56,092 bases of DNA from JAGSOU01 sp049974865 (GCA_049974865.1 JBNGCX010000021.1:1-56092); one strand, 5' to 3'; positions 16,488-24,169 are shown, numbered from the stretch's first letter. The notes: generated by a model from the letters alone, not told the origin. Program-made: numbers and translations.

Positions 16488-16676
16488 TCAGGCTGACAGG
16501 CGGTGGTTGATCCGGGTTTGTGGCGATTCGTCGAGGCGCGCCGCCACATCCGCGATCATCTGTTTCAATTGCGCATCTTCCACTGGGGTGGCGCCCAGAA
16601 ATTCGAGCAGATCGGCGCGCACGCTATCGGGGAATTGCATCACCTGCGTAAAAAGGTTTGGATGTATGGCCTTCAC
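16488..16676 (-). CDS. 62-aa unknown protein divergent from luxR
   Basis: The product starts at GTG 16676 with GGAG six bases upstream on the minus strand, a convincing ribosome site. It reads MKAIHPNLFTQVMQFPDSVRA..., is helical and acidic in the middle, and ends in RINHRLSA. No signal peptide, Cys or known motif is visible, and I do not recognise the family. It ends at the bidirectional terminator after rplQ and diverges from luxR across 83 bases that carry overlapping candidate promoters and a 22-bp dyad. The arrangement suggests co-regulation with quorum sensing, which is inference. The chance of a spurious frame is reduced by the ribosome site and the terminator. Confidence 0.55.
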   Translation of the reverse strand: MKAIHPNLFTQVMQFPDSVRADLLEFLGATPVEDAQLKQMIADVAARLDESPQTRINHRLSA

Positions 16677-16716
16677 TTGCTACTCCGAGTCGTGAGAACT
16701 CCGTATGACACCCATC

Positions 16717-16744
16717 AATTTAAGGTTGACCGACGTCCGCGCAA
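16717..16744 (-). promoter_or_regulatory. candidate promoter of the divergent 62-aa gene
   Basis: On the minus strand TTGCGC and TAAATT are separated by 16 bases, about 40 bases before the GTG start. The -35 box shares two bases with the left arm of the luxR dyad. Confidence 0.35.
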
Positions 16745-16754
16745 CTTGTCTAAA
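16726..16754 (+). promoter_or_regulatory. candidate luxR promoter, possibly giving a leaderless message
   Basis: TTGACC (-35) and TCTAAA (-10) have a 17-base spacer. A start point six to seven bases downstream would coincide with the luxR ATG at 16760, and no ribosome-binding site is visible before that ATG. Confidence 0.4.
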
Positions 16755-16764
16755 AAGACATGTT
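16743..16764. promoter_or_regulatory. 22-bp near-perfect dyad over the luxR start (candidate operator)
   Basis: Arms AACTTGTCT and AGACATGTT flank AAAA; 8 of 9 arm positions are complementary. The dyad overlaps the candidate luxR -10 box, the ATG and the edge of the divergent -35 box. Size and symmetry suit a LuxR-family dimer (lux boxes are about 18-20 bp), but binding is inferred. Confidence 0.5.
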
Positions 16765-17371
16765 TGAGAAATTGGCCTTTGACCGGGAGCTCAAGAAGCT
16801 CGACGCATTTGCCGAGGCGGGCTATTTCTTGGGTTTGCATATTAGATATACGTCGCCGGTGATGTCCTTCACGACATACAACCAGGCGTGGACCGATCAT
16901 TACACGAATAACGGGTATGTCCTGCGCGATCCGATGACCGCGTGGGGCTTCTGCACCACTGGCTCGACCCGGTGGAGTAATAAAAAAATACCGGATCCGT
17001 TCGGCATCTTCAAAGAGGCCGCGAGATTCGGATTGAGGTATGGCGTGACGATCTCCTGCGGGCCTATCCGCTCCAGGACTATTGCGAGCTTGGCACGAGC
17101 AGATCGGGAATTCACGGATGCCGAAATCGAGGAAATTGAGGTCCTCGTCAAACGCCTTCATGATATGACCGAGCCACCGCAAAGGCTGACCAAAGCCCAG
17201 ATCGAAGCGCTGAAATGTATTGCGGACGGTGATAGGCATGCGGCGGCAGCCGCAAAGCTGGGTATTTCGGAAAGTGCGCTCAAGGCGCGGCTGACATCAG
17301 CGCGCGAACGCCTCATGGCACGCACCACTGCCGAAGCCATTCAGCGTGCAAAGGATTACGGGCTCCTCTGA
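16760..17371 (+). CDS. luxR: LuxR-family quorum-sensing regulator
   Basis: This 203-aa protein has an N-terminal acyl-homoserine-lactone-binding domain and a C-terminal LuxR-type helix-turn-helix. The ligand-pocket pattern W-x3-Y...D-P...W is visible as WTDHY, LRDPM and STRWSN. The DNA-binding part (about residues 143-203) reads LTKAQIEALKCIADGD, KLGISESALKARL and ends RAKDYGLL; the usual Glu in LTxRE is Gln here. luxI follows 59 bases later. The gene is visibly richer in A/T (an A-run near 16981, codons such as ATA, AGA, TTG) than luxI and the neighbours, hinting at a different history. There is no ribosome site, but a candidate promoter sits so close that the message could be leaderless. 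Confidence 0.92.
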   Translation: MFEKLAFDRELKKLDAFAEAGYFLGLHIRYTSPVMSFTTYNQAWTDHYTNNGYVLRDPMTAWGFCTTGSTRWSNKKIPDPFGIFKEAARFGLRYGVTISCGPIRSRTIASLARADREFTDAEIEEIEVLVKRLHDMTEPPQRLTKAQIEALKCIADGDRHAAAAAKLGISESALKARLTSARERLMARTTAEAIQRAKDYGLL

Positions 17372-17391
17372 ACGGCACCCCGCCTTCCGCA

Positions 17392-17417
17392 AGGTTTTCA
17401 CTTCACTCACCAAACCT
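17392..17417 (+). promoter_or_regulatory. inverted repeat just before luxI
   Basis: AGGTTT and AAACCT are perfect complements 14 bases apart, ending 3 bases before the GGAGG ribosome site. It could be a protein site or an mRNA hairpin next to the ribosome site. It does not resemble the luxR dyad. Confidence 0.35.
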
Positions 17418-17430
17418 GCTGGAGGCTCAT

Positions 17431-18021
17431 ATGCAGACCACTACCCTCTCCTTCGAAAATCTCCACAACCACGGCGAACTGTTCGCGAACATGCTTCGCG
17501 CCCGTCGCGAGCTGTTCATCGTCCACAACAAGTGGGACCTGCCCGAGGCCCTGGGCATGGAATACGACCAGTACGACACCCCGGCCAGCCGCTGGGTCGT
17601 CGTGCATGACGAACTGGGCCGCGTGCTGGCGGGCAACCGCCTGACCCCCACCACCGCGAAATGCGGGATCTACACCTACATGATCCGGGATGCCCAGTTG
17701 GGGCTGCTGAACACCATCCCCTCGCATCTTCTGTATGACGAGGCACCGGTGTCGGAAACCGTGTGGGAAAGCTCGCGGCTGTTCGTCAGCCACGACGTGC
17801 CCGCCCATATGCGCCGCAGGGTCCATGCCCGGCTGGTCTTCGAGTTGGGCAAGGCGGCGCGGAGCCTGGGCGCGCGCCAGTGCCTGACGCTGCTCAACGC
17901 GAACTGGCCCCGCTGGGCGGGTCGCGTCGGCGTCGACATGACGGCGATGGGCCCGGTGATGGAGATCGACGGGATCAACAACCAGGTCGTCTCGATGAAC
18001 TTCGCAGACAACCTGCACTAA
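17431..18021 (+). CDS. luxI: acyl-homoserine-lactone synthase (LuxI family)
   Basis: LuxI enzymes make AHL signals from S-adenosylmethionine and acyl-ACP or acyl-CoA. The invariant residues are all present in the 196-aa product: Arg25, Phe29, Trp35, Glu44, Asp46, Asp49 and Arg70, then Glu113 and Arg116 in WESSRLFV. Compared with Vibrio LuxI the segment before Glu113 is about 12 residues longer (GIYTYMIRDAQLGLLNTIP), a form seen in Rhodobacteraceae synthases. The acyl chain cannot be read from sequence. GGAGG lies 5 bases before the ATG. It pairs with luxR and ends at a GC hairpin (18033-18056). Confidence 0.95.
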   Translation: MQTTTLSFENLHNHGELFANMLRARRELFIVHNKWDLPEALGMEYDQYDTPASRWVVVHDELGRVLAGNRLTPTTAKCGIYTYMIRDAQLGLLNTIPSHLLYDEAPVSETVWESSRLFVSHDVPAHMRRRVHARLVFELGKAARSLGARQCLTLLNANWPRWAGRVGVDMTAMGPVMEIDGINNQVVSMNFADNLH

Positions 18022-18032
18022 GCGCTGCTATG

Positions 18033-18056
18033 GCCCCCCGCCTGTGGGCGGGGGGC
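18033..18056 (+). terminator. GC hairpin after luxI
   Basis: GCCCCCCGCC pairs perfectly with GGCGGGGGGC over a TGTG loop. Only TCT follows, so intrinsic termination is likely to be incomplete. Confidence 0.55.
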
Positions 18057-18125
18057 TCTGGCCCTGTTGAAACGGCGGTGCGATGGGCGCATATGAGCGT
18101 TGCCCCGGAATTCACGGAGAACCCC

Positions 18126-19511
18126 ATGAAAGCCGTTCTTGCCCTTTTCGTCGCCTTCACCCTGTCCCTGTCGCCCGGTTGGGCCGAGATCCGCGTCCCC
18201 GAATCGCAGGCCGAGATATCGCTGAGCTTCGCGCCGGTGGTGAGGAAAAGCGCGCCTGCCGTGGTCAACATCTATGCCAAGCGCATCGTGGCCGAGCGCG
18301 TCAGCCCCTTTGCCAACGACCCGTTTTTCAACCAGTTTTTCCGCGATTACGGCCGCGTCGTTCCGCGGGTGCAGAACTCTCTGGGGTCGGGCGTGATCCT
18401 GTCGCCCGACGGCATCGTGGTGTCGAATTACCACGTGGTGGGCGAGGCGTCCGAGATCCGCGTGGTCCTGCAGGACCGCCGCGAATTCGACGCCCGCGTT
18501 CTGCTGGCCGACGAAGAGGCCGACCTCGCCATCATGCAGCTTGAGGGGGCCGAGAACCTGCCCGCGCTCCCACTGCGCGACTCCGACACGCTGGAGGTGG
18601 GCGAGCTGGTGCTGGCCATCGGCAACCCCTTCGGCATCGGCCAGACGGTCTCCAGCGGAATCGTCTCGGGGCTGGCGCGCTCGGGCGCGTTCCTGGGCAG
18701 CGGGCGCGGGTATTTCATCCAGACCGACGCCGCGATCAACCCCGGCAACTCGGGCGGGGCGCTGGTGGACATGGCCGGCCGGCTGGCCGGCATCAACAGC
18801 GCGATCCTGACCCGCTCGGGCGGGTCGAACGGTATTGGTTTCGCCATCCCCGCCAACCTCGTACAGCGCTTCGTCGAGCAGGCCCGCGCCGGCAAGGACC
18901 GGTTCGAGCGGCCCTGGGCCGGCATCTCGGGCCAGGCCGTGGACGCGGGGCTGGCCGAGGGGCTGGGCATGGGCCTGCCGGTGGGCGTGGTCCTGACCGA
19001 GCTGCACCCGGAAAGCCCGTTCCGCAAGGCCGGGCTCGACGTGGGCGACGTCATCACCGAACTTGAGGGCGAGCCGGTGAACTCGCCGCAGGAGATGCTG
19101 TTCCGCATGTCGGCCGAGGGGACCGGCGGCGAGATGCAGATCACTTACCTGCGCGAGGGCGATGCAAAACACGCCACGATCCCGCTGGTGGCCCCGCCCG
19201 AAACACCGGCCCGCGCCCCGGTGACGGTGGGCGAGCGGCGGGTGCTGGCGGGGCTTTCCGTGATCAATATCAACCCGGCCGTCGTCGCCGAATACGGCCT
19301 GCCGCAATCGGCCAAGGGCGTGCTGGTGACCGATCCGGGGCGCGTGGCGGGCCGGGTGGGTCTGCGGCCCGGCGACATCCTGCTGCGCATCAACGATACC
19401 GGGATCGCCGTTACCGACGACCTGCGCGCGGCCACCCGCACCGACACCCGCGGCTGGCGTATCGAGTATCTCCGCGACAGAAGGCGCGGCGTGCTGCGCT
19501 TCCGTGTCTGA
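18126..19511 (+). CDS. periplasmic HtrA/Deg-family serine protease with two PDZ domains
   Basis: The 461-aa precursor has a signal peptide (MKAVLALFVAFTLSLSPGWA, cleavage near residue 20). The trypsin-like domain has the catalytic triad His103 (SNYHVVGEA), Asp133 (EEADLAIMQ) and Ser209 (NPGNSGGALVD). Two PDZ domains follow, about 260-350 and 375-460. Such proteases degrade or refold damaged envelope proteins. The start at 18126 follows GGAG. Upstream in-frame codons in the luxI end are rejected. It precedes rarA by 23 bases; an operon is possible. Confidence 0.95.
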   Translation: MKAVLALFVAFTLSLSPGWAEIRVPESQAEISLSFAPVVRKSAPAVVNIYAKRIVAERVSPFANDPFFNQFFRDYGRVVPRVQNSLGSGVILSPDGIVVSNYHVVGEASEIRVVLQDRREFDARVLLADEEADLAIMQLEGAENLPALPLRDSDTLEVGELVLAIGNPFGIGQTVSSGIVSGLARSGAFLGSGRGYFIQTDAAINPGNSGGALVDMAGRLAGINSAILTRSGGSNGIGFAIPANLVQRFVEQARAGKDRFERPWAGISGQAVDAGLAEGLGMGLPVGVVLTELHPESPFRKAGLDVGDVITELEGEPVNSPQEMLFRMSAEGTGGEMQITYLREGDAKHATIPLVAPPETPARAPVTVGERRVLAGLSVININPAVVAEYGLPQSAKGVLVTDPGRVAGRVGLRPGDILLRINDTGIAVTDDLRAATRTDTRGWRIEYLRDRRRGVLRFRV

Positions 19512-19534
19512 GCCTGATCGCCTAGGCTGCGCGC

Positions 19535-20842
19535 ATGGCTGACCTGTTCGATCAACCCCCCGAGGCCGAGCATCATTCGGCGCCCCGCCCGCTGGCCGAC
19601 CGGCTACGGCCGCGGAAGCTGTCCGAGGTCATCGGGCAGGACCACATCCTCGGCCCCGAGGGGCCCCTGGGCGTGATGCTGGCCTCGGGCTCGCTTTCCT
19701 CGCTGATCCTGTGGGGGCCGCCCGGCGTGGGCAAGACCACCATCGCGCGGCTGCTGGCCGACGAGACCGATCTCGCCTTCGTCCAGATCAGCGCGATCTT
19801 CACCGGCGTGCCCGAGCTGCGCAAGGTGTTCGAGGCCGCCAAGCACCGCCGTGCGAACGGGCAGGGGACGTTGCTATTCGTCGACGAGATTCACCGCTTC
19901 AACAAGGCCCAGCAGGATGGCTTCCTGCCCCATATGGAGGATGGCACCATCCTGCTGGTGGGCGCCACCACCGAGAACCCCAGCTTCGAGCTGAACGCCG
20001 CGCTGCTGTCCCGCGCGCAGGTGCTGGTGCTGGAGCGGCTGGACCTTGCCAATCTCGAACGCCTCGCCCAGCGGGCCGAGCAGGAACTCGGCCGCGCCCT
20101 GCCGCTGACCGGCCCCGCGCGCGAGGCGCTGCTGGAAATGGCCGATGGCGACGGAAGGGCGCTGTTGAACCTGATCGAGCAGGTCGCGGCGTGGAAGGTC
20201 GACCAGGCCCTCGACCCCGAGGCCCTGGCCGCGCGGCTGATGAAGCGGGCCGCGAAATACGACAAGTCGGGCGATGAGCATTACAACCTGATCTCGGCCC
20301 TGCACAAATCGGTGCGCGGCTCCGACCCCGACGCCGCGCTTTACTGGTATTCGCGGATGCTGGAGGGGGGCGAGGACCCGCGCTACCTGGCCCGCCGCCT
20401 GACCCGCATGGCGGTGGAGGACATCGCCTTGGCCGATCCGCAGGCCCAGACCGTCTGCCTGCACGCCTGGGAAACCTACGAACGCCTCGGCTCCCCCGAG
20501 GGGGAACTGGCCTTGGCGCAGGCGGTGATCTACCTTGCCCTCGCGCCAAAATCCAACGCGGGCTACATGGCCTACAAGGCTGCCCGCGCCGCCGCCAAAA
20601 AGACCGGGTCCGAGCCGCCGCCCAAGCATATCCTCAACGCGCCCACATCGCTGATGCGCGAGCAGGGCTATGGCGAGGGCTACGCCTATGACCACGACGC
20701 CGAGGACGGGTTTTCGGGGCAGGACTATTTCCCCGAGGGGATGAAACGCGGCGCCTACTACCTGCCGGTCGAGCGCGGATTCGAGCGCGAACTCAAGCGC
20801 CGGGTGGATTATTTCAGCAAGCTCAGGGCGCGCCGAAAATAG
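19535..20842 (+). CDS. rarA: replication-associated recombination protein A
   Basis: RarA (MgsA) is an AAA+ ATPase related to the clamp-loader subunits that acts at stalled replication forks. The 435-aa product shows Walker A GPPGVGKTT (about residues 66-74), Walker B LLFVDEIHRFNKAQQD, sensor 1 VGATTENPSFELN and the C-terminal tetramerisation region with MAVEDIALADP and GYMAYKAARAA. Length agrees with the family. It starts 23 bases after the protease gene without a strong ribosome site. Confidence 0.95.
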   Translation: MADLFDQPPEAEHHSAPRPLADRLRPRKLSEVIGQDHILGPEGPLGVMLASGSLSSLILWGPPGVGKTTIARLLADETDLAFVQISAIFTGVPELRKVFEAAKHRRANGQGTLLFVDEIHRFNKAQQDGFLPHMEDGTILLVGATTENPSFELNAALLSRAQVLVLERLDLANLERLAQRAEQELGRALPLTGPAREALLEMADGDGRALLNLIEQVAAWKVDQALDPEALAARLMKRAAKYDKSGDEHYNLISALHKSVRGSDPDAALYWYSRMLEGGEDPRYLARRLTRMAVEDIALADPQAQTVCLHAWETYERLGSPEGELALAQAVIYLALAPKSNAGYMAYKAARAAAKKTGSEPPPKHILNAPTSLMREQGYGEGYAYDHDAEDGFSGQDYFPEGMKRGAYYLPVERGFERELKRRVDYFSKLRARRK

Positions 20843-20854
20843 TCCCTGCGGCGG

Positions 20855-20873
20855 TCGCACAACGGCTGTGCGA
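20855..20873 (+). terminator. short hairpin after rarA
   Basis: TCGCACA pairs with TGTGCGA over ACGGC and is followed by TTTCGAAAAA. It is a weak terminator candidate that separates rarA from the cytochrome pair. Confidence 0.4.
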
Positions 20874-20974
20874 TTTCGAAAAAGTGACCGCTGCGGCGAA
20901 AAATCGTAGACGGAATTGTGACATAGGCACGTTAAAGATATCCGTGTTCAAAACTGTCCTAAGGGAGCATTCCT

Positions 20975-21424
20975 ATGCGCAAAGCGATTATCACAGCCAT
21001 TGCCCTCGCCCTTCCCACCGCGCTGGCCGCCGGCCCGATGGAAGACACCATCGCCGCCCGCCAGGGCTATTTCAAACTGCTGGGCGCCAATATCGGCGTG
21101 CTGGCGGCGATGGCCAAGGGCGAGCGTGATTACGAGGCCGCCGCGGCGCAGGCCGCCGCCGACAACCTGGTCACGCTGAGCAACTACAAGCTGGATCATC
21201 TCTTTGTTCCGGGCACCTCGGCCGACGACTTCCCGGACAAGACCCGCGCGCTGCCCAAGATCTGGGACAACCTGCCGGACATCGGCGACAAGGTCGCGGA
21301 TCTGAACAAGGCCGCTCTCGCGATGCAGGCGGTCGCGGGGCAGGGCCAGGGCGAGATGGCCGGCGCGCTCGGCAGCCTGGGCGGCGCCTGCAAGGCCTGC
21401 CACGACGACTACCGCGCCAAGTAA
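20975..21424 (+). CDS. cycP: cytochrome c' (periplasmic)
   Basis: The 149-aa precursor has a signal peptide (MRKAIITAIALALPTALAAG) and a four-helix-bundle sequence ending in the haem site CKACHDDYRAK, the C-terminal CxxCH that defines cytochrome c'. These proteins bind NO and are linked to nitrosative-stress defence. The N-terminal RQGYFKLLGANIGVLA helix fits. AAGGGAG precedes the ATG. A di-haem-like membrane cytochrome b561 begins 3 bases after the stop, so the two are an operon and probably redox partners (inference). Confidence 0.92.
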   Translation: MRKAIITAIALALPTALAAGPMEDTIAARQGYFKLLGANIGVLAAMAKGERDYEAAAAQAAADNLVTLSNYKLDHLFVPGTSADDFPDKTRALPKIWDNLPDIGDKVADLNKAALAMQAVAGQGQGEMAGALGSLGGACKACHDDYRAK

Positions 21425-21427
21425 CCC

Positions 21428-22030
21428 ATGTTCGACCAGACGACCAAACCCGAGGGGATCGAGACGATTCGCCTGTGGGACCCGGCCCTGCGCCTGTTCC
21501 ACTGGGCCTTGGTCGTCTGCGTCGTGGCGGCATGGTTGTTGGGCCGGTTCGGGCCCAGCATCATGACGCTGCATTTCTACTTCGGCTACGCGGTGCTCGC
21601 GCTGCTGGCCTTCCGCGTGATCTGGGGGCTGTTCGGGCCCACGGCGGCGCGGTTCTCGCATTTCCTCTACGGCCCCGGCACGACGCTGCGCTACATGGCG
21701 CGGATCGGCCGGCGCGAGCCCAGCTACTGGCCCGGCCACAACCCGGTGGGGGCGCTGTCGGTCTTCGTGCTGCTGGCGGTGTTGATCGCGCAGGCGTTGA
21801 CCGGGCTGTTCGCCGACCCCGACGATTTCATCAATGTCGGCCCGCTTGCAGATTCCGTCAGCCGCGACACGGCGCTTGCCGCCGCGGGCTGGCATTACCG
21901 GCTGTCGCTGGCGGTTCTGGCGCTGGTGGTGCTGCATGTCTCGGCCGTGGCCTTCTACAGGCTGTGGAAGCGCGAAGACCTGGTGCGCCCCATGATCACC
22001 GGCCGCAAAGCGGTGCGCCGCGACCGCTAG
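21428..22030 (+). CDS. cytochrome b561-family membrane protein
   Basis: This 200-aa protein has four hydrophobic segments and haem-ligand-type His residues in RLFHWALV, TLHFYFGYA, WPGHNPVGAL and VLHVSAVAF. The fold is the bacterial cytochrome b561 / Ni-hydrogenase b-subunit type, which moves electrons between quinones and periplasmic c-type cytochromes. It is 3 bases downstream of cytochrome c', so electron transfer between the two is the natural inference. crcB starts 38 bases later. Confidence 0.9.
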   Translation: MFDQTTKPEGIETIRLWDPALRLFHWALVVCVVAAWLLGRFGPSIMTLHFYFGYAVLALLAFRVIWGLFGPTAARFSHFLYGPGTTLRYMARIGRREPSYWPGHNPVGALSVFVLLAVLIAQALTGLFADPDDFINVGPLADSVSRDTALAAAGWHYRLSLAVLALVVLHVSAVAFYRLWKREDLVRPMITGRKAVRRDR

Positions 22031-22068
22031 GCTTGACAAGCGCCGCCGCGGGCACGACTTAGCCATCC

Positions 22069-22446
22069 ATGATCTGGACACTGGCACAAGTAGCACTGGG
22101 CGGCGCGTTGGGCGCGATGGGCCGTTACATGACAGGCGTCGCCGCGGTGCGCGTCATGGGGCATGGCTTCCCTTGGGGGACGCTGGCGGTGAATATCGTC
22201 GGCTCTTTCCTGATGGGCGTGCTGGTGGTGGTGCTCGGCAAGAAGGGCGGCACCCATATGGCGCCGTTCCTGGTGACCGGAATGCTGGGCGGCTTCACCA
22301 CCTTTTCGACCTTCTCGCTGGATGTGCTGACGATCTATGAGCGCGGGCAGGTGGCGCTGGCCGTCGGCTATGCCGCGGCGTCGCTGATCCTGTCGCTGGG
22401 CGCAATCGCGCTGGCGCTGACCCTGACGCGGGGGGCCTTCGCATGA
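22069..22446 (+). CDS. crcB: fluoride ion channel CrcB/FluC
   Basis: The 125-aa product is a small four-helix membrane protein with the Fluc signatures GGALGAMGRY, GTLAVNIVGSFLMG and GMLGGFTTFSTFSLD (the Phe and Thr/Ser track of the fluoride pore). It works as a dual-topology dimer that lets fluoride leave the cell. No fluoride riboswitch is recognisable in the 38 bases before it. The stop overlaps the start of the pseudouridine-synthase gene (ATGA), so both are co-translated. Confidence 0.95.
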   Translation: MIWTLAQVALGGALGAMGRYMTGVAAVRVMGHGFPWGTLAVNIVGSFLMGVLVVVLGKKGGTHMAPFLVTGMLGGFTTFSTFSLDVLTIYERGQVALAVGYAAASLILSLGAIALALTLTRGAFA

Positions 22447-23486
22447 GTGGTGTGCAGACCATCGAGGTGAAGGCGGGCGAGGGCGATCAGCGGCTGGACC
22501 GCTGGTTCCGCCGGCGTTTTCCACATGTGGCCCAGGGCCGGATCGAAAAAATGTGCCGCAAGGGCGAAATCCGCGTCGACGGCGGGCGGGTGAAACCGGC
22601 CACCCGCATCGCCGAGGGCCAGCAGGTGCGCATCCCGCCGCTGCCCGACCCGGCCGAGGTCAGATCGCAGCCCAAGCCCAAGGTGTCGGATGCCGACACC
22701 AAGCTGATCCAGAGCTGCGTGCTCTACCGCGACGACCACATCATCGCGCTGAACAAGCCGCCGGGCCTGCCCACCCAGGGCGGCAGCAAGCAGACCCGCC
22801 ATGTCGACGGCATGGCCGAGGCGCTGCGCTTTGGCTACGACGAAAAGCCCCGCCTCGTGCACCGGCTGGACAAGGATACCTCGGGCATCCTGCTGCTGGC
22901 GCGCACGAGGGCCGTCGCGGGCGCCCTGACCGCCGCCTTCCGGGCGCGCGAGACGCGCAAGATCTACTGGGCCGCGGTGGCCGGTACGCCCAAGCCGCAG
23001 ATGGGCACCATCCGCTTTGGCCTGGTCAAGGCAGCGGGCCACGGCGCCAGGGGCGAGGGCGAGAAGATGCTCTGCATCCACCCCGACGCCGTGGACAGCA
23101 CGCCGGGCGCGAAGCGGGCCACCACCGATTACGCCGTGCTCAGCGCGCTGGGCGGCCGGGTGTCCTGGGTGGCGCTGGTCCCGGTGACGGGCCGGACCCA
23201 CCAGCTGCGCGCGCATATGGCCGAGATCGGCCATCCCATCGTGGGCGACGGCAAATACGGCGGCTCGGGGCAGGAAAACCTGGGCGACGGCTGGGGCGCG
23301 CAACTGGGCGGTGAGATTTCCCGCAAGCTGCACCTGCACGCGCGCTCGCTGCGGCTGACCCACCCGGTCACCGGCGCCACGCTGACCCTGACCGCGCCGC
23401 TGCCGCCGCATATGAAAAAGACATGGGAGACGCTGGGCTGGTCCGAAGGGGACGTGCCCGCCGACCCGTTCGAGGAACTGGAATGA
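22443..23486 (+). CDS. RluC/RluD-family pseudouridine synthase
   Basis: The 347-aa enzyme has an N-terminal S4 RNA-binding domain (DQRLDRWFRRRFPHVAQGRIE) and the catalytic domain with the hallmark HRLDKDTSGILLLART near residue 140; its Asp is the nucleophile. Later PVTGRTHQLRAHMAEIGHPI is also conserved. These enzymes isomerise uridines in 23S rRNA helices; which site cannot be stated. Start and stop overlap crcB and the HAD gene by 4 bases each, forming a coupled series. Confidence 0.93.
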   Translation: MSGVQTIEVKAGEGDQRLDRWFRRRFPHVAQGRIEKMCRKGEIRVDGGRVKPATRIAEGQQVRIPPLPDPAEVRSQPKPKVSDADTKLIQSCVLYRDDHIIALNKPPGLPTQGGSKQTRHVDGMAEALRFGYDEKPRLVHRLDKDTSGILLLARTRAVAGALTAAFRARETRKIYWAAVAGTPKPQMGTIRFGLVKAAGHGARGEGEKMLCIHPDAVDSTPGAKRATTDYAVLSALGGRVSWVALVPVTGRTHQLRAHMAEIGHPIVGDGKYGGSGQENLGDGWGAQLGGEISRKLHLHARSLRLTHPVTGATLTLTAPLPPHMKKTWETLGWSEGDVPADPFEELE

Positions 23487-24169
23487 CGCCATTGCGCCTG
23501 GTCGTCTTCGACATGGACGGCACGCTGATCGACAGCCAGGATTTCATCGTCGAGGCGATGAGCCGGGCCTTCACCGCGATGGGCCGGCCCGTGCCCGCGC
23601 GGCCCGAGATCCTGTCCATCGTGGGCCTGTCGCTGCCCCAGGCGGTGGCGCGGCTGGCCCCGGAAATGGACGCGCGGGCGGTCGAGGAGGGCGCGGAGCT
23701 GTACAAGTCGTCCTTCATCGCCCTGCGCCAGGAGCGCGGCGGCGAGGCCAGCGCTCCGATGTACCCCGGTGCCCGCGCGGCGCTGGAGCGGCTGCATCCC
23801 CGAGACGAGGTCTTCCTCGGCGTCGCCACGGGCAAGGCGCGGCGCGGGCTCGACCATGCTTTCGGGGCCCACGACATCGGGCATTTCTTTCACACCAGCC
23901 AGACCGCCGACGACCATCCCTCCAAGCCGCATCCCTCGATGCTGCTGACGGCGCTGATGGAAACGGGGGTCGAACCCGAGGACGCGGTGATGGTCGGGGA
24001 CACCAGCTTCGACATCGAGATGGGCCGAGCCGCCGGTTACCGCACCATCGGGGTAAGCTGGGGCTATCACCCGGTCAGCGCCCTACGCGCAGCCGGGGCC
24101 GACCTGGTGATCGACACATTCGACGCGCTGGACGCGGCGCTGAACACATTCTGGGAGAAGGCGGCATGA
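23483..24169 (+). CDS. HAD-superfamily phosphatase (phosphoglycolate-phosphatase-like)
   Basis: This 228-aa protein has HAD motif I DMDGTLIDSQ at residues 9-18, motif II GVATGKARRG, motif III Lys in KPHPSM and motif IV GDTSFDIEM. A helical cap between motifs I and II makes it subclass I, the type that includes phosphoglycolate phosphatase and beta-phosphoglucomutase. The substrate is unknown. The ATG overlaps the previous stop; upstream in-frame codons are not conserved. It overlaps the ATP12 gene by 4 bases. Confidence 0.9.
   Translation: MTPLRLVVFDMDGTLIDSQDFIVEAMSRAFTAMGRPVPARPEILSIVGLSLPQAVARLAPEMDARAVEEGAELYKSSFIALRQERGGEASAPMYPGARAALERLHPRDEVFLGVATGKARRGLDHAFGAHDIGHFFHTSQTADDHPSKPHPSMLLTALMETGVEPEDAVMVGDTSFDIEMGRAAGYRTIGVSWGYHPVSALRAAGADLVIDTFDALDAALNTFWEKAA

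Noticed and set aside
17372..17430. Canonical lux box before luxI
   Set aside because: No ACCTG...CAGGT-like 20-bp dyad is found; only a 26-base AGGTTT/AAACCT repeat.
22031..22068. Fluoride riboswitch before crcB
   Set aside because: Only 38 bases are available and no crcB-motif pattern is visible.
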